Source of the DNA: Bradyrhizobium sp. PSBB068
Lineage (GTDB): Bacteria > Pseudomonadota > Alphaproteobacteria > Rhizobiales > Xanthobacteraceae
Direction: 5' to 3'
DNA: 64,000 nt
Assembly (NCBI GenBank): GCA_016839165.1
Contig: CP069300.1
Span: 2,728,001-2,792,000 of the forward strand
Shown piece by piece: positions 19,641-28,488 of this stretch. The position numbers and the translations under genes were made by a program. Under the pieces are notes generated by a model, which saw only the letters and a list, made by a program, of their open reading frames with translations, searched no databases and was not told where the DNA came from. How positions within the stretch are numbered: the first letter of the stretch is position 1; each line of letters starts with the position of its first letter.

Positions 19641-20810
19641 ATGACCTCCATGAACAAGGTCTTCGCGGACCTTCCCGTCACCATCTTCGAGGCGATGTCG
19701 CAGGCTGCGCGCGACAACAACGCCATCAATCTCGGCCAGGGCTTTCCTGACGATCCCGGACCGGAGGACATCCGCCGGGCCGCCGCGGACGCGTCCATCA
19801 ACGGCTACAACCAGTATCCGTCGATGATGGGCATCCCCGAGCTCCGTCAGGCGATCGCATCGCATTACGGCCATTGGCACGGGCTCAAGCTCGATCCGAT
19901 GACCGAGGTGATGGTCACCTCGGGGGGCACCGAGGCGCTGACCTCCTCGATCCTCTCCTTGGTCGAGCCAGGAGACGAGGTGGTGTGCTTCCAGCCGGTC
20001 TACGATTCCTATCTGCCGATCATCCGCCAGGCCGGCGGCATTCCGCGCCTGCTGCGGCTCGAGCCGCCGGAGTGGCGGCTGAACGAGGAGATGCTGCGCA
20101 GCGTCTTCAACCACAAGACCAAGGCGGTGCTGTTCAACAATCCGCTCAACCCGGCGGCGGTGGTCTATCCTCGCGAGGACCTCGAACTGCTGGCGCGGTA
20201 CTGCCAGGAGTTCGACGTCGTCGCGATCTGCGACGAGGTCTGGGAGCACGTCGTGTTCGACGGCCGCGAGCACATCCCGCTGATCACGATTCCGGGCATG
20301 CGCGATCGCACCATCAAGGTCGGCAGCGCCGGCAAGATCTTCTCGCTGACCGGATGGAAGATCGGCTTCGTCTGCGCCGCGCCGCCGCTGCTGCGCGTCG
20401 CTGCGAAGGTACACCAGTTCCTCACCTTCACGACGGCGCCCAATCTGCAGGCGGCGGTGGCGTACGGCCTCGGCAAGCCGGACGACTATTTCCTCGACAT
20501 GCGCAAGGACATGGCGCGGAGCCGCGACCGTCTCACCAAAGGACTCGAGCGCATCGGCTTTCCGGTGCTGAAGTCGCAGGGGACCTACTTCCTCACCGTC
20601 GATCTGTCGCCGCTCGGGCTCAACGAGACCGATGCGGAATTCTGCTGGAGAATTGTAAGGGATTACAAGGTCGCGGCTATTCCGGTGTCGGCGTTTTACG
20701 AGCAGGATGCGGTGACGTCGGTGGTGCGGTTCTGTTTCGCCAAGAAGGATTCGACACTCGACACCGCGCTTGAGCGGTTGTCCGACGCCGTTCATCGTCG
20801 CAAGAGGTAG
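19641..20810 (+). CDS. class I/II PLP-dependent aminotransferase
   Basis: A 389-residue fold-type I aminotransferase. Visible are NLGQGFPDDPGPEDI near the N-terminus, TSGGTEALTSSILSLVEPGDEV, the NNPLNP segment, CDEVWEHVVFD, and the PLP lysine in VGSAGKIFSLTGWKIGFV. It resembles the methionine/kynurenine aminotransferase-like group (YbdL/KAT type) more than aspartate aminotransferases. A PotF-like binding protein follows six bases downstream, so amine or amino-acid uptake and transamination may be linked. Confidence 0.88.
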   Translation: MTSMNKVFADLPVTIFEAMSQAARDNNAINLGQGFPDDPGPEDIRRAAADASINGYNQYPSMMGIPELRQAIASHYGHWHGLKLDPMTEVMVTSGGTEALTSSILSLVEPGDEVVCFQPVYDSYLPIIRQAGGIPRLLRLEPPEWRLNEEMLRSVFNHKTKAVLFNNPLNPAAVVYPREDLELLARYCQEFDVVAICDEVWEHVVFDGREHIPLITIPGMRDRTIKVGSAGKIFSLTGWKIGFVCAAPPLLRVAAKVHQFLTFTTAPNLQAAVAYGLGKPDDYFLDMRKDMARSRDRLTKGLERIGFPVLKSQGTYFLTVDLSPLGLNETDAEFCWRIVRDYKVAAIPVSAFYEQDAVTSVVRFCFAKKDSTLDTALERLSDAVHRRKR

Positions 20811-20816
20811 ACCAGA

Positions 20817-21926
20817 ATGCAGAAGCAGAACCGTCGTCTCGTCGGCCTCGTCGGTACGATCGCCTCGGCTCTGTTGTTCGCGGCGTCCGCCAGTGCGGAG
20901 GAGCGCACGGTCAACTTCTACAACTGGTCGAACTACATGGCGCCTGAAGTCCTCGAGGACTTCACGAGGGAAACCGGCATCAAGGTGGTCTACGATACGT
21001 TCGACGCCAACGAGACGCTGGAGACGCGACTGCTAGCGGGCAAGTCGGGCTACGACGTCGTGGTGCCGACCGGCTACTTCCTGCAGCGCCAGATCACTGC
21101 GAAGGTGTTCCTCAAGCTCGACAAGTCGAAGCTGCCGAACCTCGCCAATGCGTGGCCTGTCGTGACCGGGCAGCTCGCGACCTACGATCCCGGCAACAAC
21201 TACGGCGCCAACTACATGTGGGGCACCACCGGCATCGGCTACAACGTCAAGATGGCGGAGAAGATCCTCGGGCCTGACGCGAAGATCGACAGCTGGGACA
21301 TGGTGTTCAAGCCGGAGAACCTCGCCAAGTTCAAGGATTGCGGCATCCACATGCTGGACTCCGCCGACGACATCCTGCCGGCGGCGCTGAGCTATCTCGG
21401 CCTCGACCCGAATTCGACCAAGCAGGCTGACCTCGAGAAGGCCGCCGATCTCGTTACCAAGATCCGGCCCTATGTGCGCAAATTCCATTCGTCCGAATAT
21501 CTCAGCGCATTAGCCTCAGGCGAGATCTGCTTCGTGGTCGGATGGTCCGGCGACATCATGCAGGCGCGCAGTCGGGCCGCGGAAGCCAAGTCCGGCGTCG
21601 AGATCGGCTACACGATCCCGAAAGAGGGCGCGCAGATGTTCTTCGACAATCTCGCGATCCCCGCAGATGCCAAGAACGTCGCGGAGGCCTATGAGCTGAT
21701 CAACTACCTCTATCGTCCAGAGGTCGCGGCGAAGAATTCGAACTTCCTGTCCTACGCCAACGGCAATCTGGCGAGCCAGAAGCTGATCGATCCGAAGATC
21801 TTCAACGACAGGAACATCTATCCCGACGAGGCGATGCAGAAGAAGTTGTTCGTGATCACGGCACGCGATCCGGCGACGCAGCGAATCATCAACCGGCTGT
21901 GGACGCGCGTGAAGACCGGGAAGTGA
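20817..21926 (+). CDS. polyamine ABC transporter substrate-binding protein (PotF-like)
   Basis: A 369-residue periplasmic binding protein. The Sec signal peptide spans about residues 1-27 (cleavage near ASA-EE). The PotF/PotD start VNFYNWSNYMAPEVLEDFTRETGIKVVYDTFDANETLE is clear. Conserved polyamine-box residues include the NWSNY, GYDVVVPTGY and GTTGIGYN regions. No permease or ATPase genes lie next to it, so it must work with subunits encoded elsewhere. Confidence 0.92.
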   Translation: MQKQNRRLVGLVGTIASALLFAASASAEERTVNFYNWSNYMAPEVLEDFTRETGIKVVYDTFDANETLETRLLAGKSGYDVVVPTGYFLQRQITAKVFLKLDKSKLPNLANAWPVVTGQLATYDPGNNYGANYMWGTTGIGYNVKMAEKILGPDAKIDSWDMVFKPENLAKFKDCGIHMLDSADDILPAALSYLGLDPNSTKQADLEKAADLVTKIRPYVRKFHSSEYLSALASGEICFVVGWSGDIMQARSRAAEAKSGVEIGYTIPKEGAQMFFDNLAIPADAKNVAEAYELINYLYRPEVAAKNSNFLSYANGNLASQKLIDPKIFNDRNIYPDEAMQKKLFVITARDPATQRIINRLWTRVKTGK

Positions 21927-21956
21927 CGCGCCTTCGCGCGTTCCAATGCGAGGGCG

Positions 21957-22892
21957 TTACCGCCAGCGCCGGTGCAGCCAGAGCCATTGATCCGGATATT
22001 CGCGGACCCAGCCCTCGACGATGTCGGTGATCGCCTGCATCGTGCCCTGGATGTCGATCTGACCGGATGCATCGAACACCGGTTTGACTTCTTCGGTGAC
22101 CTCGCCGCGGAAGCGGCCGTCGGGCAGGCGGATGATCCGCGTGCCGTGGATCGGGCAGTCGATCTGGCGGCGCAGCCGCGCCAACAGCGGATTCGCGGTG
22201 GTCTTGCGGCCGAAGAAGGTGACGGGAACGCCGTTGGTCAGATACTGGTCGACCAGCATCGCGACATGCTGGCCGTTCTTCAGCGCCTGCGCCAGCTTGA
22301 GCGGGGCGTCGCGGCCGGCCGGGACCAGCGTGCCCAAATTGACGGCGCGGATGCGCTCGATGGCGCGGTCGGCGGCTTCGATGTTCGGCCGCCTGAACAG
22401 GATGGTGGCGTCGAGGCCGTGCGCGGCGGCAGCAATAGGCGAGAGCTCCCAGTTTCCGAGATGCGCGGCGAAGAACAGTGCCGGTTTACCGTCATCGCGC
22501 AGTTGGTCGAACAACTGCTTGCTGCGCGCCGAGAATTCGACGCGGCCTGGCTTGTCGGGATTCCGGGGATCATGGTCCCAGATGCGGTCGATATGCGCGA
22601 ATTCGGCGCCGATGCGTCCGAGGTTGTGCCAGACGCCGGTCAGGATCTCCTCGATTTCCTGCGGCGACTTCTCCGGGAAGGCGGCCGTGAGGTTCTCGCG
22701 GCCGATGCGATCCTCGCGCAGCCGCCGGCCGATGAAATGCGCCGCGTGGCCGAAGAACTTTGCGGTCTTCTCCGGATCGAAATAGCGCGTGGTGCGCAAG
22801 AGGCCGGTCGTCAGCGCGCCAATGGCAACGTTGGCCACAGGCTTTGCGGCGTCGCGCAGGTGCGCCCTGGTGCGAAGGAGCAGGCGTTTCAT
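21957..22892 (-). CDS. lpxXL: LpxXL lipid A very-long-chain acyltransferase
   Basis: A 311-residue LpxL/HtrB-family inner-membrane acyltransferase. The catalytic HX4D/E-like motif is HLGNWE, followed by conserved LPDGRF and GWVREYPDQWLWLHRRWR blocks. In Rhizobiales the copy at the end of the acpXL cluster transfers 27-hydroxyoctacosanoate-type chains from AcpXL to lipid A. Its position after the two ketosynthases supports that assignment. It starts 17 bases after the fabF1XL stop. Confidence 0.9.
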   Translation of the reverse strand: MKRLLLRTRAHLRDAAKPVANVAIGALTTGLLRTTRYFDPEKTAKFFGHAAHFIGRRLREDRIGRENLTAAFPEKSPQEIEEILTGVWHNLGRIGAEFAHIDRIWDHDPRNPDKPGRVEFSARSKQLFDQLRDDGKPALFFAAHLGNWELSPIAAAAHGLDATILFRRPNIEAADRAIERIRAVNLGTLVPAGRDAPLKLAQALKNGQHVAMLVDQYLTNGVPVTFFGRKTTANPLLARLRRQIDCPIHGTRIIRLPDGRFRGEVTEEVKPVFDASGQIDIQGTMQAITDIVEGWVREYPDQWLWLHRRWR

Positions 22893-22909
22893 CTGATGAG
22901 GCGAGGGCG

Positions 22910-24187
22910 TTACGCCGGCTCGCGCGTCAGGATCAGCGAGGCGTTCTGCCCGCCGAACCCGAACGAGTTCGACATCACGGCGGTCACCTTGGCATCGCGC
23001 GCCTTGTTGCCGACCACGTCGAACGGGATCGCGGGATCCGGCACCTCGTAATTGATCGTCGGCGGGATCCGCTGATGCTCGAGCGTGAGCAGCGAGAAGA
23101 TCGCCTCGACCGCACCGGCGGCGGAGATGGTGTGGCCGACCATCGACTTGTTCGACGACACCGGAATGTTTTTGGTGTGTTCGCCGAACACTGCCGAAGT
23201 GGCAAGATATTCCATCTTGTCGTTTTCCGGCGTCGAGGTGCCGTGCGCGTTGATGTGGTCGATCTGCTCAGGCTCCATGCCCGCGTCGGCAAGCGTCTTG
23301 CGCACGCAGCCGATCGCCGGCTTGCCGTCGGGCGCCGAGCGGGTGCGGTGGAATGAATCGGTCAGCTCGCCGCAGCCGGCGACGACGCCCAGGATGCGCG
23401 CGCCGCGGGCGATCGCGGCATCGTAGCTCTCCAGCACCAGCGCGCCGGCGCCTTCGGCCATCACGAAACCGTCGCGGTTCTTCGAGAACGGCTTGGAGGC
23501 GGCCTGCGGCGGGTCGTTCTGGGTCGAGAGGGCCGAGAGCAACGAGAACCGCACCATGGCTTCGGGATTGACCGAGCCGTCGGTGGCGATGCACAGCGTC
23601 GCATCGGTTTCGCCGCGGCGGATCGCCTCGACGCCGAGCTGGATCGCGGTCGCGCCGGAGGCGCAGGCCGTCGAGAGCGAGATCGGCGACCCCTTGGTGC
23701 CGAAGGTCTCGGCGAGGCTGAGCGCGACCGAGCCGAAGGTGAAGCGACGGTGGAAGTGCGCAAACTTGCCGCCGCTGCAGGTCGCCAGATATTCGATGAT
23801 GCCAAAGTCCTTGGTCGGAACGTCGCGCGCGACCTCGAGCCGCTGCGGCCATTCGGTCTCGATCGGCGCGACCGCCAGGAACAGCGGGCCGGGGAAGTCG
23901 CCCTTGCTGCCGATGCCGGACTGCTCCAGTGCCTCTTCAGCCGCGATCTCGGCCAGACGCTGCGACAGGCTGGTCGAGGAGAAGGGGTCGACGGTGACGA
24001 AATCGACGGCGCCGGCCATCGTCGTCTTCATGCTGTCGAGCGGGAAGCGTGTCACGGTCTTGATGCCGGACTCACCTGCGGTGAGGCGCTTCCAATTGTC
24101 GGTCTTGCCGCCGCCGAGCGACGTCACGATTCCCATGCCGGTCACGACAACGATCGGTCGGCCGAATTTATCGCGTGGTGCTGTCAT
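22910..24187 (-). CDS. fabF1XL: beta-ketoacyl-ACP synthase for lipid A VLCFA
   Basis: A 425-residue KAS II-type enzyme. The ketosynthase triad is intact: Cys in SLSTACASGATAIQ, His in INAHGTSTPENDKMEY, and His in SSNKSMVGHTISAAGAVEAIF. I chose ATG 24187 (MTAPRDKFGRP) over a 13-residue extension. It elongates the acyl chain on AcpXL, probably as a heterodimer with the neighbouring degenerate synthase. The dispersed palindrome at 24257-24305 separates it from the upstream gene. Confidence 0.92.
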   Translation of the reverse strand: MTAPRDKFGRPIVVVTGMGIVTSLGGGKTDNWKRLTAGESGIKTVTRFPLDSMKTTMAGAVDFVTVDPFSSTSLSQRLAEIAAEEALEQSGIGSKGDFPGPLFLAVAPIETEWPQRLEVARDVPTKDFGIIEYLATCSGGKFAHFHRRFTFGSVALSLAETFGTKGSPISLSTACASGATAIQLGVEAIRRGETDATLCIATDGSVNPEAMVRFSLLSALSTQNDPPQAASKPFSKNRDGFVMAEGAGALVLESYDAAIARGARILGVVAGCGELTDSFHRTRSAPDGKPAIGCVRKTLADAGMEPEQIDHINAHGTSTPENDKMEYLATSAVFGEHTKNIPVSSNKSMVGHTISAAGAVEAIFSLLTLEHQRIPPTINYEVPDPAIPFDVVGNKARDAKVTAVMSNSFGFGGQNASLILTREPA

Positions 24188-24256
24188 GGTGTCCCCGTCG
24201 GTGCTTGCGCCGGACTGAAAGCGCAATGAGAGTCATCGCGCCTCAATTGTTCATTT

Positions 24257-24305
24257 GAGCATGATATTTCCGGAAAACCGCGTCGCACTTTTCCGGAGCA
24301 TGCTC
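24257..24305. repeat. dispersed palindromic intergenic repeat, copy 2
   Basis: A 49-base palindromic element, GAGCATGATA...GCATGCTC, with inner CCGGAAAA/TTTTCCGG arms. It is a diverged, oppositely oriented copy of the element at 7716-7761. Like that copy it touches a stop codon: the fabF2XL stop starts at its end. It sits inside the VLCFA operon and could attenuate or stabilise the mRNA between the two synthases. Confidence 0.75.
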
Positions 24306-25489
24306 TACCTGACGGCCTCGACCAGCGCCATGCCTTCGCCCTGCCAGTGGCCGACCCCCAATACGACAATCTGGGTTGGCGCTTCGGTCTTTTCAACCTC
24401 CAGCCCGGTCGGGTCGTTGGCCGGGTAGAGCGCGCCGCGCGAGATCGACAGGGCGGCCAGCGCGAGCCCGAGCGGGAACTGGGCCTCCATCGTGTGCCCA
24501 AACGTCGTTCCGGTGGCGCGCACCGCAAGGCCGGGATGCTGACCCAGGAACGCGCGCTCCTCGCTGGTCGCAGGCTCAGCGCCGGTCGCACCCGTGATCA
24601 GCATGGCGTTGTCGTTGCTGACGCCGAGCTGCGGCCACATCGCCCGCAGCGATTGCGTCACTGCGCCGGGCTGCTTGCGCTTGGCAAGGTCGGCGACCAC
24701 CTTGGTCAGCTTGGCGTACGGCTTGGCGCCGCGCGCCTCGGCGTGCTCGCGCGACTCCATCACCAGGAATGCGCCGGCCGAGCCGATGGCGAAGCCCGGA
24801 TGGTTCCTGCGGGCCCAGACCGGGGCGTATTGATCCTTGAGGGCGAAGTCGCCGAACGAATAGAGCATCAAGAGGTCGCCGCGATCGCCGTTATGCGCGG
24901 CACCGACCAGCGCGATGTCGCTCTGCCCGGCGCCGATCCGCGCGACCGCGATCCGCGCGGCGTCGATGCTCGAGGCCTCCTCGCCCATGAAGGTGCGCGA
25001 TGTCCCGCACACGCCGTGAACGATCGCGATGTTGCCGGCGAGCAGATTGGAGAGCTGCGCCAGGAACAGCGTCGGGCGCAGCTCGTTCATCAGTTTTTCG
25101 TTGAGCAGGGCGGGCGGCAGCTTGCCCTGCGCATCGGCGTTCATGATCGCCAGGTCGACATTGAGGTCACGCTCGCCGCCGCCGGCTGCGATGATCATGT
25201 CCATCCGCGACAGGATTTCCTGATTGCCTTTGACGCCGGCGGAGTCGAGCGCCAGGCCGGCGGCATAGGTGCCGATGCGCTGCCACATTTCCATCTGACG
25301 CTGATCGCCCTTCTTCGGGATCTGGGCGTCGAAGCTGACGGGGGCGATCGGATGGATCACGTATGGCGCGAGGCGCTTCTCGTCGGCATTGACGCGCTTG
25401 GCGCCTAGCGCCTCCCAATGTGCATCCAGTCCCTCGCCGAGCGAGGAGAGCAGGCCGACGCCGGTGATCCAGACTTCCTTTTCAGCCAT
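24305..25489 (-). CDS. fabF2XL: degenerate beta-ketoacyl-ACP synthase partner
   Basis: A 394-residue thiolase-fold KAS-like protein. The nucleophile region reads IVHGVCGTSRTFMGEE, not the usual TACASG, and the first catalytic His loop (HGTxTP) is replaced by TGATGAEPATSEE. The second His (GTTFGHTMEAQFP) remains. Loss of one His suggests a chain-length-factor-like partner of the intact synthase. Its start overlaps the fabZXL stop by eight bases. Confidence 0.85.
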   Translation of the reverse strand: MAEKEVWITGVGLLSSLGEGLDAHWEALGAKRVNADEKRLAPYVIHPIAPVSFDAQIPKKGDQRQMEMWQRIGTYAAGLALDSAGVKGNQEILSRMDMIIAAGGGERDLNVDLAIMNADAQGKLPPALLNEKLMNELRPTLFLAQLSNLLAGNIAIVHGVCGTSRTFMGEEASSIDAARIAVARIGAGQSDIALVGAAHNGDRGDLLMLYSFGDFALKDQYAPVWARRNHPGFAIGSAGAFLVMESREHAEARGAKPYAKLTKVVADLAKRKQPGAVTQSLRAMWPQLGVSNDNAMLITGATGAEPATSEERAFLGQHPGLAVRATGTTFGHTMEAQFPLGLALAALSISRGALYPANDPTGLEVEKTEAPTQIVVLGVGHWQGEGMALVEAVR

Positions 25490-25958
25490 TACTCATCGCC
25501 TGCTGCGGAAACCCGATCTTGCTGGCCATGGCATCCATGTGCACGCGCAAGTGCGGGCTGGGGAAGGGGATATGACGGAAGGTCAGCTCGGCATTGCATT
25601 TGAGCTCCTTGCCGACGCGGACCTTCGCCGAGGTCACGGTGAAGCCTGAACCTTCATGCTCGATCTTGGCGTCGATCGTCAGGGTCGAGCCGGGGCTGAC
25701 GAAGCCGCGCATCTTGGCTTCCTTGACCATGGCAAGGAAGGGCATGCGCTCGAATTTGGTCAGACCGAGGATCAGCCAGCCCGAGCTCTGCGCCATCGCT
25801 TCGGTGAGCAGCACGCCGGGCATGATCGGATAGCCCGGGAAATGCCCCGCGAACACCGAATGGCTGTCGGGCGGGACATCCGCCTCGACGACAATGGTCC
25901 TTGCGTCGAGGTTGAGGTCGACGATCCGATCGATCAGCTGAAAAGTCTCAAGCTGCAT
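25482..25958 (-). CDS. fabZXL: FabZ-like 3-hydroxyacyl-ACP dehydratase of VLCFA cluster
   Basis: A 158-residue hot-dog dehydratase. The active-site His is in VFAGHFPGYPIMPGVLLTEAMAQSSGWLI, which also holds the catalytic Glu of the FabZ helix. It dehydrates 3-hydroxyacyl-AcpXL during elongation of the C26-C28 chain. It begins nine bases after the acpXL stop. Confidence 0.9.
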   Translation of the reverse strand: MQLETFQLIDRIVDLNLDARTIVVEADVPPDSHSVFAGHFPGYPIMPGVLLTEAMAQSSGWLILGLTKFERMPFLAMVKEAKMRGFVSPGSTLTIDAKIEHEGSGFTVTSAKVRVGKELKCNAELTFRHIPFPSPHLRVHMDAMASKIGFPQQAMSNG

Positions 25959-25967
25959 GACGGGTGA

Positions 25968-26270
25968 TTACGAGGCTGAGCCCGTGCCCGCGTTCTTGGC
26001 CGCAACCAGCTCGTCGATGCGGTCGGCGAGATTCTGCAACACGAAGTACTGCTCCGTCGTGGCCTTGCCGTCGTTGACCTCCTGGGTCCACTTCTCGAGC
26101 GGCATCTTGATCCCGAAGGCCTTGTCGATAGCAAAGGCGATGTCCAGGAAGTCGAGGCTGTCGATCCCGAGGTCGTCGATCGCGTGGCTCTCCGGCTTGA
26201 TCGTATCGCGCGGGATGTCGCAGGTCTCCGCGATAATGTTGGCGATCTGCTCGAATGTGGAGGACATCAT
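25968..26270 (-). CDS. acpXL: acyl carrier protein AcpXL
   Basis: A 100-residue specialised acyl carrier protein. The phosphopantetheine Ser is residue 38 in [19 protein letters not shown]. It is longer than housekeeping AcpP (about 78 residues), as expected for AcpXL, which carries the very-long-chain (omega-1)-hydroxy fatty acid destined for lipid A. It is the first gene of the five-gene cluster running leftwards. Either of two adjacent ATG codons could be the start. The 180-base gap upstream should hold the operon promoter. Confidence 0.92.
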   Translation of the reverse strand: MMSSTFEQIANIIAETCDIPRDTIKPESHAIDDLGIDSLDFLDIAFAIDKAFGIKMPLEKWTQEVNDGKATTEQYFVLQNLADRIDELVAAKNAGTGSAS

Positions 26271-26449
26271 TAAGCCTTTGATATATTGAAGGTAATTCCG
26301 GGTCGGCTCGGAGGAGGCGGGCGCGTTGCCCCGGAATGCCCTATTGCTGCTGCCAGGAGTCGTGTGCCCGTATATCGGAGCAGGGCCGTTAGTTCAATGG
26401 AGCTTGGCCGGCCGCGCGAGGACGGTTTTTGGGCACGGTTCCGGCCCGC

Positions 26450-26896
26450 CTAGCTGCGCGGCATCACCGTAATCTTGGCGCAATCCCGGCGGCCCATCAG
26501 CACGCAATCCTGGGTCTTGCGCAAATCGGCGATGCTCATGGCAAGCCAGATGCCGATCGCGGTGAGCGCCACGGTGAAGGCAAAGGCGGCGATGTTGGCG
26601 AGCATGCGCTGGCGGAAATCATCCGGCTCCTCGCGCGGCTTCTCGTAGCGGGAGAGGTCGTTGGCGACGGAAACAGGAGCGACGGAAGCCGGGCGGGTCG
26701 ATCGGATCGGGTCCGCGCGCTTGCCGGGCGGCTGCGCCGAGGTGCGCGGCCGGAATTTGAGCACCACGTGCTCGTCATCCGAGGAAATTGGCCGCTGCGT
26801 CTTCACTGCTGTCAGTCCGGTCGCGTCGCCCTCATGTGTAGCATGTTCGGCGCGTTTCACACCTAAAATCTTGATACCCGCAGAGGTGGTATTCAT
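26450..26896 (-). CDS. small membrane-anchored hypothetical protein
   Basis: A 148-residue protein with a polar, Pro/Arg-rich N-terminal half and one transmembrane helix near residues 101-120 (IAAFAFTVALTAIGIWLAM). A short periplasmic tail with two Cys (TQDCVLMGRRDCAKI) follows. Its ATG overlaps the stop of the upstream Kir channel gene by ATGA, so the two are translationally coupled. No known function. Confidence 0.75.
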   Translation of the reverse strand: MNTTSAGIKILGVKRAEHATHEGDATGLTAVKTQRPISSDDEHVVLKFRPRTSAQPPGKRADPIRSTRPASVAPVSVANDLSRYEKPREEPDDFRQRMLANIAAFAFTVALTAIGIWLAMSIADLRKTQDCVLMGRRDCAKITVMPRS

Positions 26897-27774
26897 GCTT
26901 CGATGGTCTCGTGGAACCGGCTGTAGTCGATCTTGAGACGGCCGTCGTCGGTGGCGCGCAGGATCTCGGCATAGCGATGCCCGAAGCGGATGTCGGAATG
27001 CTCGTAGGATTTTCGCGCGTGCACGGTTTGCGCTGCAACGTCGTCATAGCCCGATACGATGAGACCCAGCCCCGCGTTGATGGCTTCCAGGTCTTCCGCG
27101 TTGAGGCCGTACAGCGGACTGTCCTTGTCGATCACATGAAACAGGGTCCAGCTCAGTGCCAGGGCCGGGCTCTCGCTGCGCGCGAGCGGCAGCTCGAAGA
27201 ACCGGCGATAGGCCATGCCTTCCTTGCTGAGGTCGTTCTTGAACAACCATAGCCGCGCGGTGGCGTTGGCGATGATGTTGTGCCGCTCGTTGGCCAAACG
27301 GATCATCAGCGTCCGCTCGCCCTCATGATCCGAGATCACCGGGTTGTCGGCGAACAGCAGGCGCGCACTCGGCCGCGAGAAGCGGGCGAAGATCAGCCCG
27401 GTCATCAGCGACATCGAAAAGATGCCGGTGAACAGCTCGATGGCGGCGATGAAGTGCCCGTAATGGGTCTGCGGGTGCATGTCGCCGTAGCCGGCGGTCG
27501 AGAGTGTTTCGATGCTGAAATAGAGGTAGTCGATATATTGGCCGTCAGGCACGTTGGCGATCGGATGATCGCCGAGCCAGTAGAACAGCGCGAACACGGC
27601 GTTGAAGGTGATGAACACCAATGCTGCACCGCCAATAAAGGCGGGCCAGGATGCCGTCATGCAGCGATGGCTGATGTCCGCCCAGAAACTGAGCTCCAGC
27701 CCCTCGGTCACGACCTCGCGGTTGCCGAGTCGGACCGTGCGTGCCTTCGCGCGTTCGCTTGCTCTCAAAGCCAT
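26893..27774 (-). CDS. KirBac-type inward-rectifier potassium channel
   Basis: A 293-residue channel. Two transmembrane helices (about 46-68 and 108-130) flank a pore helix and selectivity filter TAGYGD at residues 93-98 within FSIETLSTAGYGDMHPQT. The cytoplasmic immunoglobulin-like Kir domain fills the C-terminal half (SDHEGERTLMIRLANERHN and LSWTLFHVIDKDSPLYGL). The filter has Ala where KirBac1.1 has Val. It is coupled with the downstream small membrane protein. Confidence 0.92.
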   Translation of the reverse strand: MALRASERAKARTVRLGNREVVTEGLELSFWADISHRCMTASWPAFIGGAALVFITFNAVFALFYWLGDHPIANVPDGQYIDYLYFSIETLSTAGYGDMHPQTHYGHFIAAIELFTGIFSMSLMTGLIFARFSRPSARLLFADNPVISDHEGERTLMIRLANERHNIIANATARLWLFKNDLSKEGMAYRRFFELPLARSESPALALSWTLFHVIDKDSPLYGLNAEDLEAINAGLGLIVSGYDDVAAQTVHARKSYEHSDIRFGHRYAEILRATDDGRLKIDYSRFHETIEA

Positions 27775-27861
27775 CCCGCCGAACCGGCTCTTTCGCCTGC
27801 CTGTGACATCATGTCATAATGGAACCCATTCCGGAGTGCCGGTCAAACTGGAGTACAATTC

Positions 27862-28488
27862 ATGGCCCATACGCGCGAGCCTTACGTCAAACCGGTCCCG
27901 ATCCTGTCGCTGCGACCGACCCAGATGACGGTCGGCATGCAGGAGGTGAAGGAGAAGCGGAAGCGCTGGCGCGAGCACAGCTCGGACAAGAAACGCGCCG
28001 AACTGCTGGGCAAGCACATGATCCCGGTCGTCCATGGGCCCGACGATCGCTACTACGTGGTCGATCACCATCACATGGCGCGGGCGCTGCACGAGGAGGG
28101 CGTCAAGGACATCCTGGTCACCGTGATCGGTGACCTGACGATGGTCGAGCGCGACGTGTTCTGGGGCGTGATGGACAACAAGCGCTGGGTCTATCCATAC
28201 AATTCGAAGGGCGAGCGCTGCCACTTCCGCGACATTCCGAAATCGATCAAGGACCTCAAGGACGATCCGTTCCGCAGCCTCGCCGGCGAGATGCGCCGGG
28301 CCGGCGGTTTCGCCAAGGACACGACGCCGTTCAGCGAATTCCTGTGGGCCGATTTCCTGCGCCGCCATATCCCGCGCAAGACGGTGGAGAACAATTTCGC
28401 CAAGGCGCTGGAGAAAGGTCTGGCGCTCGGCCGCGGCAAGGACGCGGTCTATTTGCCGGGCTGGTGCGGGCCGGCCTCCGACGACTGA
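27862..28488 (+). CDS. ParB/Srx-like N-terminal domain protein
   Basis: A 208-residue protein of the ParBc_2 (ParB-like) group. The N-terminal region has LRPTQMTVGMQEVKEKR, then PVVHGPDDRYYVVDHHHMARALHEEG, a ParB/sulfiredoxin-like nucleotide-binding core with a triple His. No helix-turn-helix partition domain is evident, so a role in chromosome partition is unlikely. The function is unknown. Its last 40 bases overlap the 3' end of the convergent MgtC-like gene. Confidence 0.82.
   Translation: MAHTREPYVKPVPILSLRPTQMTVGMQEVKEKRKRWREHSSDKKRAELLGKHMIPVVHGPDDRYYVVDHHHMARALHEEGVKDILVTVIGDLTMVERDVFWGVMDNKRWVYPYNSKGERCHFRDIPKSIKDLKDDPFRSLAGEMRRAGGFAKDTTPFSEFLWADFLRRHIPRKTVENNFAKALEKGLALGRGKDAVYLPGWCGPASDD

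Noticed and set aside
26380..26420. GGGCCGTTAGTTCAATGGAGC looked like the 5' part of a tRNA
   Set aside because: No anticodon or T-arm follows and the acceptor stem does not close, so no tRNA is supported.
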